Shown: one piece after another, positions 27,380 to 36,327 of the stretch
How the letters are laid out: each line of letters starts with the position of its first letter
How positions within the stretch are numbered: position 1 is the stretch's first letter
Assembly: GCA_030427585.1 (NCBI GenBank)
Contig: JAUIBW010000001.1
Coordinates: forward strand, 1-64,000
Direction: 5' to 3'
DNA: 64,000 bases
DNA from: Bacteroidia bacterium
GTDB lineage: Bacteria > Bacteroidota > Bacteroidia > Flavobacteriales > Flavobacteriaceae
Made by a program: the position numbers and the translations under genes
The notes under the pieces: generated by a model
The model's input: the letters and a program-made list of their open reading frames with translations, nothing else
Database searches by the model: none
Told to the model about the DNA's origin: nothing

Positions 27380-27461
27380 AACCTAATTAATCTAACCTAA
27401 CTAACTTATTATATTTTGCTTTCTATTCTTTTTGTTAGAAGTGAATATAAAGTATAAGTAA

Positions 27462-28628
27462 TTATTCAAACTCTATAGTCTTACAAAATGATGCACCACT
27501 TGAACATTCTGGGGTTCCTGTCTCTAAGCATACTTCATATTTTCCCGGCCCCTCAAATTCATAATAGAATGGGTTGTTATGAGGGAACTCTGGTGATGTA
27601 CCTACATATTCTCCGTTAACAAACCACTTTAAAGTTGCATCATCGATTCCTTCGAATGCACCAGGATAAAAATAATACGCAGCTTTATCCCCATCTCGTT
27701 CTGGTTCAAAGAACAGATCAGGACAGTCCCCTACTCTTATCTCTTTACAATATTTCACTCCTTCTGGGCAATCTGGTGTTATCACTTTTAAACACACTTC
27801 ATGAACTCCAGAATTAAATTGATATACAAGAGTTCTACTTCCTACTTGTGGATCATTATTTTTTGGTGATTCGACAACGTTTCCGTCTACATACCATAGT
27901 ATTTGGCTTACTTCATCTGCACCTTCTATCTTGGCTTCAAAAGTATACGTCCCCACTGTCCCCGGTTCTATTTCTTTTGTAAAAGAAACTTCTGGGCAAA
28001 CCAAACTTGATTCTTCTACTTCTATAACTTTACAATAAGAAGTTCCTTCTGGGCAATTGGGTGTTTCTGTTTTGATACATACCTCATATCTTCCTGGCTC
28101 CTTAAAATTCCATATTAAATAATTGTCTTCGCCAGGAGCAGAATCTTCTACCAATCTATCATTAATATACCATCCATAAGACACTTCATTAATCCCTCTA
28201 AAATCTGCAAAAAACTTATATGTAGATCGACCTTGATATTGCTTACTTCTAAAAAATAAATCAGGGCAAGGATCATTTTCATCTACCTCTACCTCTATAT
28301 CTGTACAAGCTTCTATTGTTCTTTGTTCGGTTATAATTCTAACACAGATGGTATGTTTACCAGGTTCAAACAGGTAATCTAAGATTTGATTTATAATATT
28401 TTCTTCATCTTCTCCTTCTATATCGTTTCCATCTACAGACCAAACCGTTTGTGCATCATTGTCAATCCCGCTTGTCTTAGCTTCAAAACTATAAACCGCA
28501 CTTCCTTCTTTATTATCAATAACAATCTCAACCTTTGGATCATTATTAAAATCTTCAGTTTCACAAGAGGTAAATCCTAATACAAATGTAAGCACCAACA
28601 GATACCAAATACCAAGTTTTTTCATCAT
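27462..28628 (-). CDS. PKD-like surface lipoprotein 2
   Basis: 388 residues with a lipoprotein signal (FVLGFTSCETED, Cys near residue 22). Four PKD-like repeats of about 90 residues follow. Most begin CP(D/E)-hydrophobic-F, contain WYxND/WYVDGN/WFVNGEY, and end in V-C-x-K-x-x-TPxCPxGxxxCKxI. The paired cysteines probably form disulfides outside the cytoplasm. The last two units of lipoprotein 1 are of the same type. A GGTAGGG-N16-CGTT element lies upstream, and the ECF sigma gene starts 165 bp away on the other strand. Likely a surface adhesin or ligand-binding protein (inference). Confidence 0.85.
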   Translation of the reverse strand: MMKKLGIWYLLVLTFVLGFTSCETEDFNNDPKVEIVIDNKEGSAVYSFEAKTSGIDNDAQTVWSVDGNDIEGEDEENIINQILDYLFEPGKHTICVRIITEQRTIEACTDIEVEVDENDPCPDLFFRSKQYQGRSTYKFFADFRGINEVSYGWYINDRLVEDSAPGEDNYLIWNFKEPGRYEVCIKTETPNCPEGTSYCKVIEVEESSLVCPEVSFTKEIEPGTVGTYTFEAKIEGADEVSQILWYVDGNVVESPKNNDPQVGSRTLVYQFNSGVHEVCLKVITPDCPEGVKYCKEIRVGDCPDLFFEPERDGDKAAYYFYPGAFEGIDDATLKWFVNGEYVGTSPEFPHNNPFYYEFEGPGKYEVCLETGTPECSSGASFCKTIEFE

Positions 28629-28690
28629 AATATAATTTTATGGGGTTACTAAATTTTCTTCAGAAGCTTTTTAAACCTCTCTTAAAATGA

Positions 28691-28720
28691 AACGGCTTAA
28701 AAAAAAATTACCCTACCCCC
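28691..28720 (-). promoter_or_regulatory. Candidate ECF promoter of PKD lipoprotein 2
   Basis: On the minus strand GGTAGGG (28711-28717) is followed after 16 nt by CGTT (28691-28694). It leaves a leader of about 55-60 nt to the ATG at 28628. Sequence and spacing equal the copies before PKD lipoprotein 1 and fecR. Confidence 0.65.
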
Positions 28721-28793
28721 TTACTTTCATTTTTTATTCTTTGATAGCTTGAAAAAAAAATCTAGATTTGAAAATATATTTTTATTCTCCTAA

Positions 28794-29315
28794 ATGTCTG
28801 ACAACAATAATTCTACATGTAATGAGCAAGTCTTTGATAAGTTTTTCAAGAGTAATGCTAAGCTTTTGAGGAATTATATTTATTACAAATTTGGAGATCT
28901 GGAACAGGCAGAAGATATTGTTCAGGATGCATTTATTAAACTCTGGAATAATTGCTCTAAAGTATCGATAGATAAGGCCAAAAGTTATGTTTATACTATT
29001 GCGACCAATCTTGGTATTAGTAGTACAAGGCATCAAAAAGTAAAGTTCAAATACAGAGATTATATTACACAACGCCAAACAGATATCAATCACGAATCTC
29101 CAGAATTTATTGCTCTTGAAAAAGAGTATATGGAAAAATTAAAAAGTGCAATTGCAGATTTGCCAGAACGCCAAAGAGAAGTGTTCCTGCTAAGTCGAAT
29201 AGATAAAAAAACATATAAAGAAATCGCAGAGCTATCAAATGTTTCTGTAAAAGCTATAGAAAAATTGATGCATAAAGCGTTATTAACACTAAGAGGAAAA
29301 ATAGGGAATATTTAA
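28794..29315 (+). CDS. ECF RNA polymerase sigma factor, FecI-like Bacteroidota type
   Basis: 173 residues. Region 2 shows YIYYKFGDLEQAEDIVQDAF and KLWNN (sigma2, -10 recognition), and region 4 shows LPERQREVFLLSRIDKKTYK and EIAELSNVSVKAIEKLMHKA (helix-turn-helix, -35 recognition). FecI-like sigma factors of this kind are held by a FecR anti-sigma and released by an outer-membrane receptor with an STN domain. Both partners are encoded downstream (fecR at 29918, receptor at 30837), interrupted by a four-helix-bundle gene. The GGTAGGG/CGTT elements nearby are its probable targets. Confidence 0.95.
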   Translation: MSDNNNSTCNEQVFDKFFKSNAKLLRNYIYYKFGDLEQAEDIVQDAFIKLWNNCSKVSIDKAKSYVYTIATNLGISSTRHQKVKFKYRDYITQRQTDINHESPEFIALEKEYMEKLKSAIADLPERQREVFLLSRIDKKTYKEIAELSNVSVKAIEKLMHKALLTLRGKIGNI

Positions 29316-29319
29316 TAAA

Positions 29320-29786
29320 GTCAATAGTTAATTAGTCAATGATAGGTAAATCATTTAAAATTTAATAATAAAAGGTGGCGTTTAAATTCGAAAAACTAAA
29401 GGTATGGCAAAAATCCATTCATCTCTCTGGAGATGTTAATAAACTGACCCAGAGTTTCCCTAAAGATGAACTTTACATATTAACATCTCAAATAAAAAGA
29501 GCCACAGATTCAATCGCTCTTAATACAGTAGAAAGTTCTACTGGACAAACAAATAAGGAATTTAATCGATTCTTAAGTATAGCTTTACGCTCAGCTATAG
29601 AAGTAGTAAACTGCTTACATTTGGCTAAAAAAAGAAATTTAATTACTCAAAATCAGTTTCAAGATTTTTATAAAAAGTTAACTGAAATTGTTAAGATGAC
29701 TCAAGCTCTAAGAAAAATATTACACTAGTATAAATTTAAAAACAGGTTAGTAATTAATGTAGACTATTAACTATAAACTATTGACC
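29320..29786. repeat. Partial inverted repeats flanking the four-helix-bundle gene
   Basis: Left flank GTCAATAGTTAATTAGTCAA (from 29320) and the reverse complement of the right flank (29759-29786) share GTCAATAGTT followed by AAT(T)AGTC. The right copy has an extra TATAGTT. They bracket the small gene and suggest it arrived as a unit. Confidence 0.4.
29375..29728 (+). CDS. Four-helix bundle protein (S23/23S rRNA IVP family)
   Basis: 117 residues, all helical. Family motifs are FEKLKVWQKSIHLSGDV at the start, LTSQIKRATDSIALNTVESS in helix 2 and FNRFLSIALRSAIEVVNCLH in helix 3. The start is a GTG at 29375. Such proteins are encoded by intervening sequences in some 23S rRNA genes and widely elsewhere in Bacteroidota; they form pentamers and may bind nucleic acid. 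Here it sits between a sigma factor and its anti-sigma, flanked by partial inverted repeats. There is no reverse transcriptase nearby, so an Avd role in a diversity-generating retroelement is unlikely. Confidence 0.88.
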   Translation: MAFKFEKLKVWQKSIHLSGDVNKLTQSFPKDELYILTSQIKRATDSIALNTVESSTGQTNKEFNRFLSIALRSAIEVVNCLHLAKKRNLITQNQFQDFYKKLTEIVKMTQALRKILH

Positions 29787-29867
29787 AAAAATACTTAGAG
29801 TAAATAAATAATAAACTATCTCATTATTTGATGTTATATTTTTATGATTTAAAAAAAATAACTAAAA

Positions 29868-29896
29868 GAGGTAGGGTAATTTAAAAATAAAACGTT
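29868..29896 (+). promoter_or_regulatory. Candidate ECF promoter of fecR-receptor operon
   Basis: GAGGTAGGG (29868-29876) is followed after 16 nt by CGTT (29893-29896), 21 nt before the fecR ATG. It is one of three copies with identical spacing. It would give the sigma factor control of its own anti-sigma and receptor, separately from the sigma gene. Confidence 0.65.
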
Positions 29897-29917
29897 CACA
29901 TATTATATGCCGAAGTT

Positions 29918-30832
29918 ATGTTAGACGATAAAAAAGATGATATATTCTTATCCAGATGGATTAGCGGGGAGCTTTCTGAGGAGGAACTTCTTGAATTTAA
30001 GTCCCATCCTGAGTATGAGTATTATGTAAAAATAATGGCTGGTGCAGATGCTTTGGATCTAAAAGATTATGATGTAGAAAAACAACTTTCTGCTTTAAAA
30101 TCAAAATCGAGTTATACCGCAAAAGAAAACTCTAATTCGGTCATAAAATTATGGTCATATATTGCGGTTGCTGCTTCGATTGCAATTATTCTGGGAATCT
30201 TTTTGTTTAACCCCAATGAATCTTTCGGCACTGATTTTGGAGAACAATTATCTGTAACACTACCAGATGGGTCAGAAATGATTCTAAATGCTAAATCTTT
30301 AGCAAGTTTTGATAAAGAAAACTGGAAAGAAAACAGAATGATAACCTTAGAAGGAGAAGCCTTTTTTAAAGTAAAAAAAGGAAGTAAATTCACTGTTACT
30401 ACCGAAAATGGAGAAGTTTCTGTATTAGGAACCCAATTTAATGTGCAATCCCAAAATTCTTTTTTTGAAGTTACTTGTTATGAAGGTAAAGTTAGTGTTG
30501 CAAATAAGGAAAATAAAAAAATGCTAACAGCAGGAAAAGGATATAGAAACCTTGAAAACACCGAGCCAGAAAGCTGGGTTTTTGATATCAAACGGCCTTC
30601 TTGGCTTAATAATACAAGCTCGTTTAGAAGTATACCAATCAAATACGTATTTAAGGAGCTTGAAGAACAATATGATTTAAAAATTAAAACAACAGAGATA
30701 AATCTCGAAACTATATATACAGGAACTTTCCCTAATAACAATAAGGAAGTTGCTCTTAGAACAGTTTTTAGTACCTTAGGCATGAAGTATAGCGTATCGA
30801 AAGATAGCAAGACTGTGGTATTAGAAAAATAG
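29918..30832 (+). CDS. FecR-family anti-sigma factor
   Basis: 304 residues. The short cytoplasmic N-terminal domain begins LDDKKDDIFLSRWISGELSE and would bind the sigma factor. One transmembrane helix follows (LWSYIAVAASIAIILGIFLF, about 77-97). The periplasmic FecR domain spans about 100-200 (VTLPDGSEMILNAKSLASFD, VLGTQFNVQS), and a C-terminal DUF4974 domain about 230-300 (FKELEEQYDLKIK). The DUF4974/STN contact passes the signal from the receptor encoded 4 bp downstream. Confidence 0.95.
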   Translation: MLDDKKDDIFLSRWISGELSEEELLEFKSHPEYEYYVKIMAGADALDLKDYDVEKQLSALKSKSSYTAKENSNSVIKLWSYIAVAASIAIILGIFLFNPNESFGTDFGEQLSVTLPDGSEMILNAKSLASFDKENWKENRMITLEGEAFFKVKKGSKFTVTTENGEVSVLGTQFNVQSQNSFFEVTCYEGKVSVANKENKKMLTAGKGYRNLENTEPESWVFDIKRPSWLNNTSSFRSIPIKYVFKELEEQYDLKIKTTEINLETIYTGTFPNNNKEVALRTVFSTLGMKYSVSKDSKTVVLEK

Positions 30833-30836
30833 TAGA

Positions 30837-33389
30837 ATGATAAGACTTCTATGTGTATGTATTTTCTTGTGTAGCATATCTGTTTCTTCTCAGGAAGAGG
30901 CAAAAGTCATTACTATCGATAATAAACCACTCCCCAAAGTAATTCCTGTAATTGAAGCGTTTTATAGTCTTAAATTTTCTTATATCGATACTTTAATAAA
31001 GGATAAAACTATCTCTATAACTCTAAACCCTCAACTTTCTCTAAAAGATTTAATTAAAAAATTACAACAACAAACAAAACTACAGTTTAAAATCACCGGA
31101 GAAAACTTTGTTACCATTAGTGTCTTAAATAAAAGAGATACTATCTCTGTTTGTGGGTATATTTTAGATGAAGAAAAAAAACCACTTAAAGATATAGGGA
31201 TCTTTTTTAAAGCCAATCGTACCAATGTAACTACTGATAACAAAGGCTATTTTGAAAATAATCAGGTACCATACAATTCGGTTATTTTAATTAGTGCTCC
31301 TGGGTTTCGCCAAAGGGTTTTGAATTCTAAATCGTTTTTAACCGACGAGTGTATAAAAATATATCTTACTAATGCACATGAAGAAATTTTGGACGAAGTT
31401 TTTATTCGGGAATATTTAGCTAAAGGAATTACTCAAAACAAAGAAGTAATTCATATTGATGTAAACAATGTAGAAATTCTTCCTGGACGTACAGAACCAG
31501 ATATTTTACAAACCATACAACTTACACCAGGTGTTAATAATCCATTCGAGACTGCTTCTGGGTTGTTTGTGAGAGGAAGCGCTCCTAATCAAAATTTAGT
31601 ACTGTGGAATGGCATAAAAACGTACCACCAAGGGCACTTATTTGGTATGCTATCTGCATTTAATCCATATGTTGCCAAAGAAGTGAATTTTTCTAAAAGT
31701 GGAGTCAGTGCCAAGTATGGGGATCGAATTGCAGGAGTAGTCGATATTAAGTCCGAAAACCAAATTACAGAACGCTTTTCTGGTGGAGCCGGTTTTAATA
31801 TGATCAATGCAGATATGGTAGCACACATTCCCATCATACAAGATAAAGTATCATTGCAAGTATCAGGAAGAAGATCATATACCGATGTTTTAGAAACATT
31901 TACCTATAAACAACTTTCTGATCGAGTTTTTCAGAATACTAAAATTGCTGAGACTGTTGCCCTTAATAATGAGAGTAATGATTTTTTCTATATAGATTAT
32001 AATGCCAATTTAATTCTACAACCTTCAGATAGTGACAAAATTGAAATTAATACGATTTATAGTAAAAATGACTTAGATTTTAGAAGAAGTGATGCCATAG
32101 AATCCTTTAATGATGACCTTACTACAGAGAACGAAGGATATAATTTTAAATGGAGTCATATCTACAGTACTACTTTTAATACCAAAGTAAGTGGGTATTA
32201 CACTAAATACCTTTTAAATTATCAATTTATAACCAGAAATCTTGGAGCAATAACCGAAATCGAAAGTAAAAAAAACACTGTAGGAGATTATGGAGCAGAA
32301 CTTGGGTTAAATTACAAACTATCAAAATATCAAAACATTTCTGGCGGTTATCAATTATCTAACAATACAATTAGATATGCCTTTGTTACTGCAACGCCCA
32401 GTTATGAGCTAATTCTGGATGAAGATGATCGTTTTTTAAATACACATGCTGCATATGCAGAATACACATTCGATACTCCAAAAAACTTTTATGTTTCGGC
32501 TGGGTTACGTTTCAATTTTTATGCAGAGCTTGACAAAACCTATATCGAACCTCGGATTTTTGCTCAAAAATATATTACCAAAAATTGGGAAGTTAATACC
32601 AGTCTAGAATACAGAAGTCAATCAACCAGCCAGATCCAGGAGTCTGTTGTAAGCGACTTATCCCTGGAAAATAAAGTATGGACATTGGCTAATAACGAGC
32701 AGTTTCCTGTGATCAGTAGTTATCAATTTACATTAGGAAGTAGTTTTAGAAAAAATAAATGGTATCTGGATATCGATGGTTACTATAAACAAATTGAAGA
32801 TATTACTACATTAACCTCTGGTTTTATTAACCCTATAGATAATATGCACCATATAGGTGAAAGTAGAATTTTTGGTGTCGATCTTTTTCTAAAAAAAAGG
32901 TTTAAAAATTATAAAACCTGGGTTAGTTATTCTTATATCAATACCCGTAATACATTTGAAGACATTAATAATAACCAATCCTTTCCTGGTAATTGGAATA
33001 TTGAACATACCGTGAAATGGTCTCAATTTTATAAACTTAATAATTTTCAATTCTCACTGGGTTGGATTTGGCATACAGGTAAAGCCTATACTAATGTATC
33101 TGGAGTAGATGAAAGTGGTGAAATCGTAATCTTAGAATTTGATGAGATTAACAGTACTAATCTTCCCGAATATCACAGGTTAGATTTCTCTGCTATTTAT
33201 GATTTTAAACTAGGTTACAATCCCAATATAAAATATCGTATCGGGCTTTCTGTTCTAAATATATACAACAAAAAGAATTTACTAAACCGGGAGTTTAGAA
33301 CGACAAATTCCCTTAATAACCAGTTTATTAATTCCGATATACTATCACTAGGAATTACTCCTAATATTAGCTTTAGAATTTTTTGGTAA
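30837..33389 (+). CDS. TonB-dependent receptor with N-terminal STN signalling domain
   Basis: 850 residues: signal peptide (ending SVSSQ), STN (secretin/TonB short N-terminal) domain about 22-100 (LSLKDLIKKLQQQTKLQFKI), carboxypeptidase-like domain about 102-185, plug about 200-300 (LFVRGSAPNQNLVLWNGIKT, KYGDRIAGVVDIKS), then the barrel ending NISFRIFW. STN domains signal through FecR proteins, and fecR is directly upstream. It is therefore a transducer that senses an external ligand; the ligand is unknown. It uses the GxFVRGS / NGIxTY plug type rather than SusC type. Confidence 0.93.
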   Translation: MIRLLCVCIFLCSISVSSQEEAKVITIDNKPLPKVIPVIEAFYSLKFSYIDTLIKDKTISITLNPQLSLKDLIKKLQQQTKLQFKITGENFVTISVLNKRDTISVCGYILDEEKKPLKDIGIFFKANRTNVTTDNKGYFENNQVPYNSVILISAPGFRQRVLNSKSFLTDECIKIYLTNAHEEILDEVFIREYLAKGITQNKEVIHIDVNNVEILPGRTEPDILQTIQLTPGVNNPFETASGLFVRGSAPNQNLVLWNGIKTYHQGHLFGMLSAFNPYVAKEVNFSKSGVSAKYGDRIAGVVDIKSENQITERFSGGAGFNMINADMVAHIPIIQDKVSLQVSGRRSYTDVLETFTYKQLSDRVFQNTKIAETVALNNESNDFFYIDYNANLILQPSDSDKIEINTIYSKNDLDFRRSDAIESFNDDLTTENEGYNFKWSHIYSTTFNTKVSGYYTKYLLNYQFITRNLGAITEIESKKNTVGDYGAELGLNYKLSKYQNISGGYQLSNNTIRYAFVTATPSYELILDEDDRFLNTHAAYAEYTFDTPKNFYVSAGLRFNFYAELDKTYIEPRIFAQKYITKNWEVNTSLEYRSQSTSQIQESVVSDLSLENKVWTLANNEQFPVISSYQFTLGSSFRKNKWYLDIDGYYKQIEDITTLTSGFINPIDNMHHIGESRIFGVDLFLKKRFKNYKTWVSYSYINTRNTFEDINNNQSFPGNWNIEHTVKWSQFYKLNNFQFSLGWIWHTGKAYTNVSGVDESGEIVILEFDEINSTNLPEYHRLDFSAIYDFKLGYNPNIKYRIGLSVLNIYNKKNLLNREFRTTNSLNNQFINSDILSLGITPNISFRIFW

Positions 33390-33472
33390 ATAACTACTTC
33401 ATTTTTTTTGTTGAGTTTTCCTTTTTTATCTATTTTCTTGTACCTTCATCAACTACAAATCATATAACTAAA

Positions 33473-34582
33473 ATGAAAAAATTCTTTTTTATTAATTGCA
33501 TGTTTCTATTTATAACTATAGGATATGCGCAAGAAACACATCCCAATTATAGTATCACAGATCAAATATCTCTTCAATGCAACCCTGTTATTAGCCAGGG
33601 AAAAACAGGTACATGTTGGAGTTTTTCTACTACCTCTTATATCGAATCAGAAATCGCTCGACTGGGGCACGGAGTTCATGATTTATCAGAATTATTTCAG
33701 GTTAGAAACACATACACCGATAAAGCACGGAATTATATACTAAGACAAGGTAAAGCTCAATTTAGTGAAGGAGCACTTGCACATGATGTTATAAAATCTA
33801 TTCGTAAACACGGAATAGTTCCTAATCAAATGTATACAGGTTTTGCTGGAGGTAATGCAGATCGTCATGATCATAGCGAATTAATAAAATTATTAACCAA
33901 TATGGTTGATAATGCTGTAAAACACAAAATTCTTTCGAAAAATTGGTGGAAAAGTTATGAAGCAATGTTAGATATCTATCTTGGAAAAAGGCCAGATACT
34001 TTTACATATAACAATAAAACGTATACTCCTATTGAGTTTGCCAAAGAACTTGGAATCGATGCAAATAACTATATCACACTAACCTCCTTTACCCATCATC
34101 CTATGAATAGTGATTTTATTCTGGAAATCCCAGATAATTTCTCTAATGGTATGTATCATAATATCTCACTTGATGAGTTGCAACAAGTCGTTGATCACGC
34201 TTTAAAAGAAGGTTATACTGTAGCCTGGGATGGGGATGTAAGTGAAGTAGGATTCTCTCAAAAAAATGGTTTAGCAATTCTAACCAATAAAAAAGATCGT
34301 GAAGATGCATTTCAAGAATATATCGAAGAAGAAAAAGTAACTGCCGAATCTAGACAAAAAGAATTCGAAAGTTACAACACTACAGATGATCACTTAATGC
34401 ATTTAGTTGGTAAAGGCATTGATAAAAAAGGAAAAACATATTATAAAATCAAAAACTCCTGGGGTATTAAAGGAGCTCAACAAGGATATCTTTACATGTC
34501 TGAAGCGTATTTTAGAATGAAAACCGTAGGAATTTTACTTCATAAAGATGGTATTCCTAAAAAAATAAAAGAAAAAGTATAA
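33473..34582 (+). CDS. Exported papain-like (C1) peptidase, bleomycin-hydrolase type
   Basis: 369 residues from the ATG at 33473, which gives a signal peptide ending TIGYAQ; the longer frame from 33383 overlaps the receptor gene and is not needed. The catalytic cysteine is in QGKTGTCWSFSTTSYIESE, the histidine in DDHLMHLVGKGI and the asparagine in YYKIKNSWGIKG. The layout matches C1B aminopeptidase C/bleomycin hydrolase, but those are normally cytoplasmic, whereas this one is exported. A terminator shared with ndk follows. Confidence 0.9.
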   Translation: MKKFFFINCMFLFITIGYAQETHPNYSITDQISLQCNPVISQGKTGTCWSFSTTSYIESEIARLGHGVHDLSELFQVRNTYTDKARNYILRQGKAQFSEGALAHDVIKSIRKHGIVPNQMYTGFAGGNADRHDHSELIKLLTNMVDNAVKHKILSKNWWKSYEAMLDIYLGKRPDTFTYNNKTYTPIEFAKELGIDANNYITLTSFTHHPMNSDFILEIPDNFSNGMYHNISLDELQQVVDHALKEGYTVAWDGDVSEVGFSQKNGLAILTNKKDREDAFQEYIEEEKVTAESRQKEFESYNTTDDHLMHLVGKGIDKKGKTYYKIKNSWGIKGAQQGYLYMSEAYFRMKTVGILLHKDGIPKKIKEKV

Positions 34583-34594
34583 TCTATAAAACAC

Positions 34595-34628
34595 AAAAAA
34601 GCTATCTGTATATACAGATAGCTTTTTT
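34595..34628. terminator. Bidirectional terminator between peptidase and ndk
   Basis: A6-GCTATCTGTA pairs exactly with TACAGATAGC-T6. The stem works for both convergent genes. Confidence 0.92.
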
Positions 34629-34649
34629 GTAATCAAGAAATATATCTTT

Positions 34650-35069
34650 TTAGAACTGCTCTCTTCCTGCAAAATGAAAGGCTCCTTCGATAGCAGCATT
34701 TTCATCACTATCACTGCCGTGTACAGCATTTTCACTAATAGAAGTAGCATACTTTTTACGAATAGTTCCTTCTGCAGCTTCTTCAGGATTTGTTGCACCT
34801 ATCAAGGTTCTGAAATCTTCTACAGCATTTTCCTTTTCTAAAATAGCCGCTACAATCGGACCACTTGTCATATACTCTACTAATTCTCCATAAAAAGGGC
34901 GCTCTTTATGAACTGCATAAAATGCCGCAGCATCATCTGTAGTAAGCTGAGTTAATTTCATTGCTACAATTCTAAATCCTGAAGCCGTAATTTGCTCAAT
35001 AATTCCTCCAATGTATCCTTTTCTTACCGCATCCGGTTTAAGCATTGTAAAAGTTCTGTTTGTTGCCAT
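34650..35069 (-). CDS. ndk: Nucleoside diphosphate kinase
   Basis: 139 residues, full NDK fold: [19 protein letters not shown] at the N-terminus, [18 protein letters not shown] in the middle, and the active-site signature [12 protein letters not shown] with the phosphorylated histidine. It transfers the gamma-phosphate between nucleotides to balance NTP and dNTP pools. It stands alone, ending at a shared terminator. Confidence 0.98.
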   Translation of the reverse strand: MATNRTFTMLKPDAVRKGYIGGIIEQITASGFRIVAMKLTQLTTDDAAAFYAVHKERPFYGELVEYMTSGPIVAAILEKENAVEDFRTLIGATNPEEAAEGTIRKKYATSISENAVHGSDSDENAAIEGAFHFAGREQF

Positions 35070-35301
35070 TGTATGTTTTTGTTATCTAATACCTTTTATA
35101 AGTTAGAGGTATTTCAAATTATTACTTAGGTATATAAAACCCGATTTTTAAAATTTTGTGCAAAAATATATATAAAAGCATCAAAAACAAGAATTATTAT
35201 ATGAAATGAGTAGTATTAAAAATCAATTATTTACATTCTAAAGTGATTTACGTTTCTTTTTATAGTAAATAACAGTACATGTAATACTTACATATCAAAA
35301 T

Positions 35302-36327
35302 CTATTTTTTAGGATATTGTCGTTTAAACTCTTGTAAAACGATATTGTTTTCACCTCTAATCTGCATAGTCACGGTATAAGAATCAAGATCAAATTTTAG
35401 TACACCAAAACTTGGAGTTGAGATTACCCGACCAATTCTGTATTTATTAGACTCTCCATTATATGCTTCATATGAATGTGTTAAACCACTAGATGTAAAA
35501 TCAATTAATGGGTACTTAAGCCCTTTTACTCTGGCCATCGAAAACTCAGAAATATGTCGATCTCCACTAAGTAGTATAGCATTTCGTACTCCTTTACGTA
35601 GTAGTATATTCTTTAATCGTTTTACCTCGTGCGGAAAATTCCCCCAGGTTTCGAAACCGTGTTCTGATGACAAAAATTGAATACTACTTACAATAAGAAC
35701 AAAATCAGAATAATTAGATGCCAGCTCTTTTTCGAACCATTTCCATTGCTTTTCTCCCAATATAGTTCCTTCATTATTTTTATGCGGTTCATAACGTCTT
35801 CCTTCTTCTGTACTTTTTCTCAAAGCAGATCTAAAATATCGAGTATCCAAAACAATCACTTTAATACTTCCTTTTTCAATTTCAAAAACTTTTGATGTAT
35901 ATACCCCTTCCCTAGCTCTTAGAGTATCTTCTTTTGCAACTCCCAAAAAATCCAGAAACAACTGTTGACTCTCTTCTTTTTTACTCCACTCTACCCCAGC
36001 ATCATTTTTACCATAATCATGATCATCCCAGGTAGCCATTACAGGGACTACTTTTTTTAATTTTTGATAATGGGGATTACTGTTTTGCAGTGCATAATCG
36101 CTTTTTATTTTGGACATATCGTCAGAATCTGCATAGATATTGTCTCCCCCCCAGATAAACAAATCAGGAGTGTTCTTTAAGATTTCATTCCAAAATGGCT
36201 GAGGGCTATTCTGCTTATTACAGCTTCCGAAAGCTATAACAAAATCTGATGATGATGTCTTATCCTGTGCTAATGATAATTGAAGTACGCAAAAAAACAA
36301 AATTAAAAAACTATTGATATATCTCAT
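35302..36327 (-). CDS. PhoD-like alkaline phosphatase family protein
   Basis: 341 residues from the ATG at 36327 (MRYINSFLILFFCVL; signal peptide ending SLAQ); a TTG three codons upstream is less likely. Metal-binding motifs of the PhoD/metallophosphatase family are present: FGSCNKQNSP, WGGDNIYADSDD, ATWDDHDYGKNDAG, VLDTRYFR and LLSGDRHISEFS. It probably releases phosphate from phosphodiesters or monoesters in the periplasm. It is divergent from nrnA. Confidence 0.92.
   Translation of the reverse strand: MRYINSFLILFFCVLQLSLAQDKTSSSDFVIAFGSCNKQNSPQPFWNEILKNTPDLFIWGGDNIYADSDDMSKIKSDYALQNSNPHYQKLKKVVPVMATWDDHDYGKNDAGVEWSKKEESQQLFLDFLGVAKEDTLRAREGVYTSKVFEIEKGSIKVIVLDTRYFRSALRKSTEEGRRYEPHKNNEGTILGEKQWKWFEKELASNYSDFVLIVSSIQFLSSEHGFETWGNFPHEVKRLKNILLRKGVRNAILLSGDRHISEFSMARVKGLKYPLIDFTSSGLTHSYEAYNGESNKYRIGRVISTPSFGVLKFDLDSYTVTMQIRGENNIVLQEFKRQYPKK

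Larger units (their letters stand above)
26998..27461. other. Structured intergenic region between susD and PKD lipoprotein 2
   Basis: About 460 bp without an ORF. It holds a degenerate 41-nt tandem direct repeat (27110-27150 and 27151-27191, both starting AACTAAAATCG, about two-thirds identical) and two hairpins on the right. A small RNA, or decayed repeats, could be present; the sequence alone does not decide. Confidence 0.5.

Noticed and set aside
29375..29728. Four-helix-bundle gene as the Avd protein of a diversity-generating retroelement
   Set aside because: No reverse transcriptase, template repeat or variable repeat is visible in the window; the S23/IVP family is the simpler assignment.
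30837..33389. Siderophore receptor assignment by analogy with FecA
   Set aside because: The STN/FecR circuit shows signalling only; no siderophore biosynthesis, iron box or iron-uptake partners are nearby.
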